The position numbers and the translations under genes are program-made. The notes under the pieces were generated by a model that was given only the letters and a program-made list of their open reading frames with translations, had not been told where the DNA came from and searched no databases. 64,000 bases of DNA from Chitinophaga dinghuensis (GTDB lineage: Bacteria; Bacteroidota; Bacteroidia; Chitinophagales; Chitinophagaceae), in contig NZ_QLMA01000008.1 in NCBI RefSeq assembly GCF_003259435.1, positions 412,751 through 476,750 on the forward strand, read 5' to 3'. Shown here one piece after another: positions 63,891-64,000 of the stretch. Position 1 is the first letter of the stretch. Each line of letters starts with the position of its first letter.

Positions 63891-64000
63891 TTAGCCAAAT
63901 TGTCCAAAACAACTTCATCAGAATGGAATACTTCTTCAGGCCATTACAAATTAGAATGCTGGCATATTTCAGGCGATTCAAAGGAACTTAAATTTACGTG
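63884..64000 (-). pseudogene. Tail of a further gene entering from the right edge, with an internal stop
   Basis: On the minus strand the frame reads HVNLSSFESPEICQHSNL, a TAA at 63944-63946, then WPEEVFHSDEVVLDNLAKK and a final TAA at 63884-63886. The acidic C-terminus with a protein-like codon pattern suggests the end of another gene, perhaps of the immunity type, now broken. Too little is in the window for identification. Confidence 0.3.

Overview
The window looks like a Bacteroidota chromosome segment, most plausibly from Chitinophagaceae (Chitinophaga-like). The reasons are a SusC/TonB-family outer-membrane barrel protein with a carboxypeptidase-regulatory plug region, A-rich leaders instead of Shine-Dalgarno sites in most places, an UpxY-type NusG paralog, and a planctomycete-type cytochrome/DUF1501 operon of the kind seen in soil Bacteroidota. 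This assignment is inference from gene content; there is no rRNA or other marker gene.

Region 1 (1-46290, all on the minus strand, read right to left) is one very long biosynthetic operon that runs off the left edge. It opens with a NusG/UpxY-like antiterminator (45775-46290), preceded by a leader with perfect hairpins. Then come a five-module NRPS of 4,873 residues, three one-module proteins (Pro NRPS; Gly NRPS with a luciferase-like monooxygenase built into the A domain; malonyl PKS with a dead-looking KR), a Ser NRPS, a type II thioesterase, a SyrD/PvdE-type exporter, a C-A-T-C NRPS (Gly-like code), a TonB-family outer-membrane protein, a second malonyl PKS without reduction domains, and a second Ser NRPS cut by the window edge. 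Twelve modules are visible. My reading of the A-domain pockets gives, in gene order: Ala-like, unknown, Val, basic?, basic? (near-identical duplicated modules), Pro, oxidised Gly, malonate, Ser, Gly-like, malonate, Ser, and onward. No epimerase or terminal thioesterase domain is seen in the window. Protein termini fall into two classes that match the next protein's N-terminus, which supports hand-over in gene order.

Region 2 (46291-47683) is AT-rich and apparently non-coding, apart from leader hairpins and a 12-bp GC palindrome. Region 3 (47684-54708, plus strand) is a four-gene operon: DUF1549/DUF1553 with a PSCyt1 haem site, a Tat-exported DUF1501 protein, a Tat-like NHL/beta-propeller protein, and a membrane cytochrome with LRR-like, chitobiase-like and C-terminal discoidin-like parts. 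It ends at a strong terminator. Region 4 (55049-56935) holds two small lipoproteins and an ATP-grasp glutathionylspermidine-synthase-like ligase. The second lipoprotein ends in a TRGGFG tail like that of E. coli YgiB, and the ligase is YgiC/YjfC-like, so this looks like a peptide-tail ligation system of unknown function.

Region 5 (about 57000-64000) is more AT-rich and looks like accessory DNA: a small membrane protein, an unknown 229-residue protein preceded by a gene remnant, a membrane thioredoxin, a beta-helix-like protein, a signal-less M15 peptidase with a peptidoglycan-binding domain, and broken toxin/immunity (Imm26-like) genes up to the right edge.
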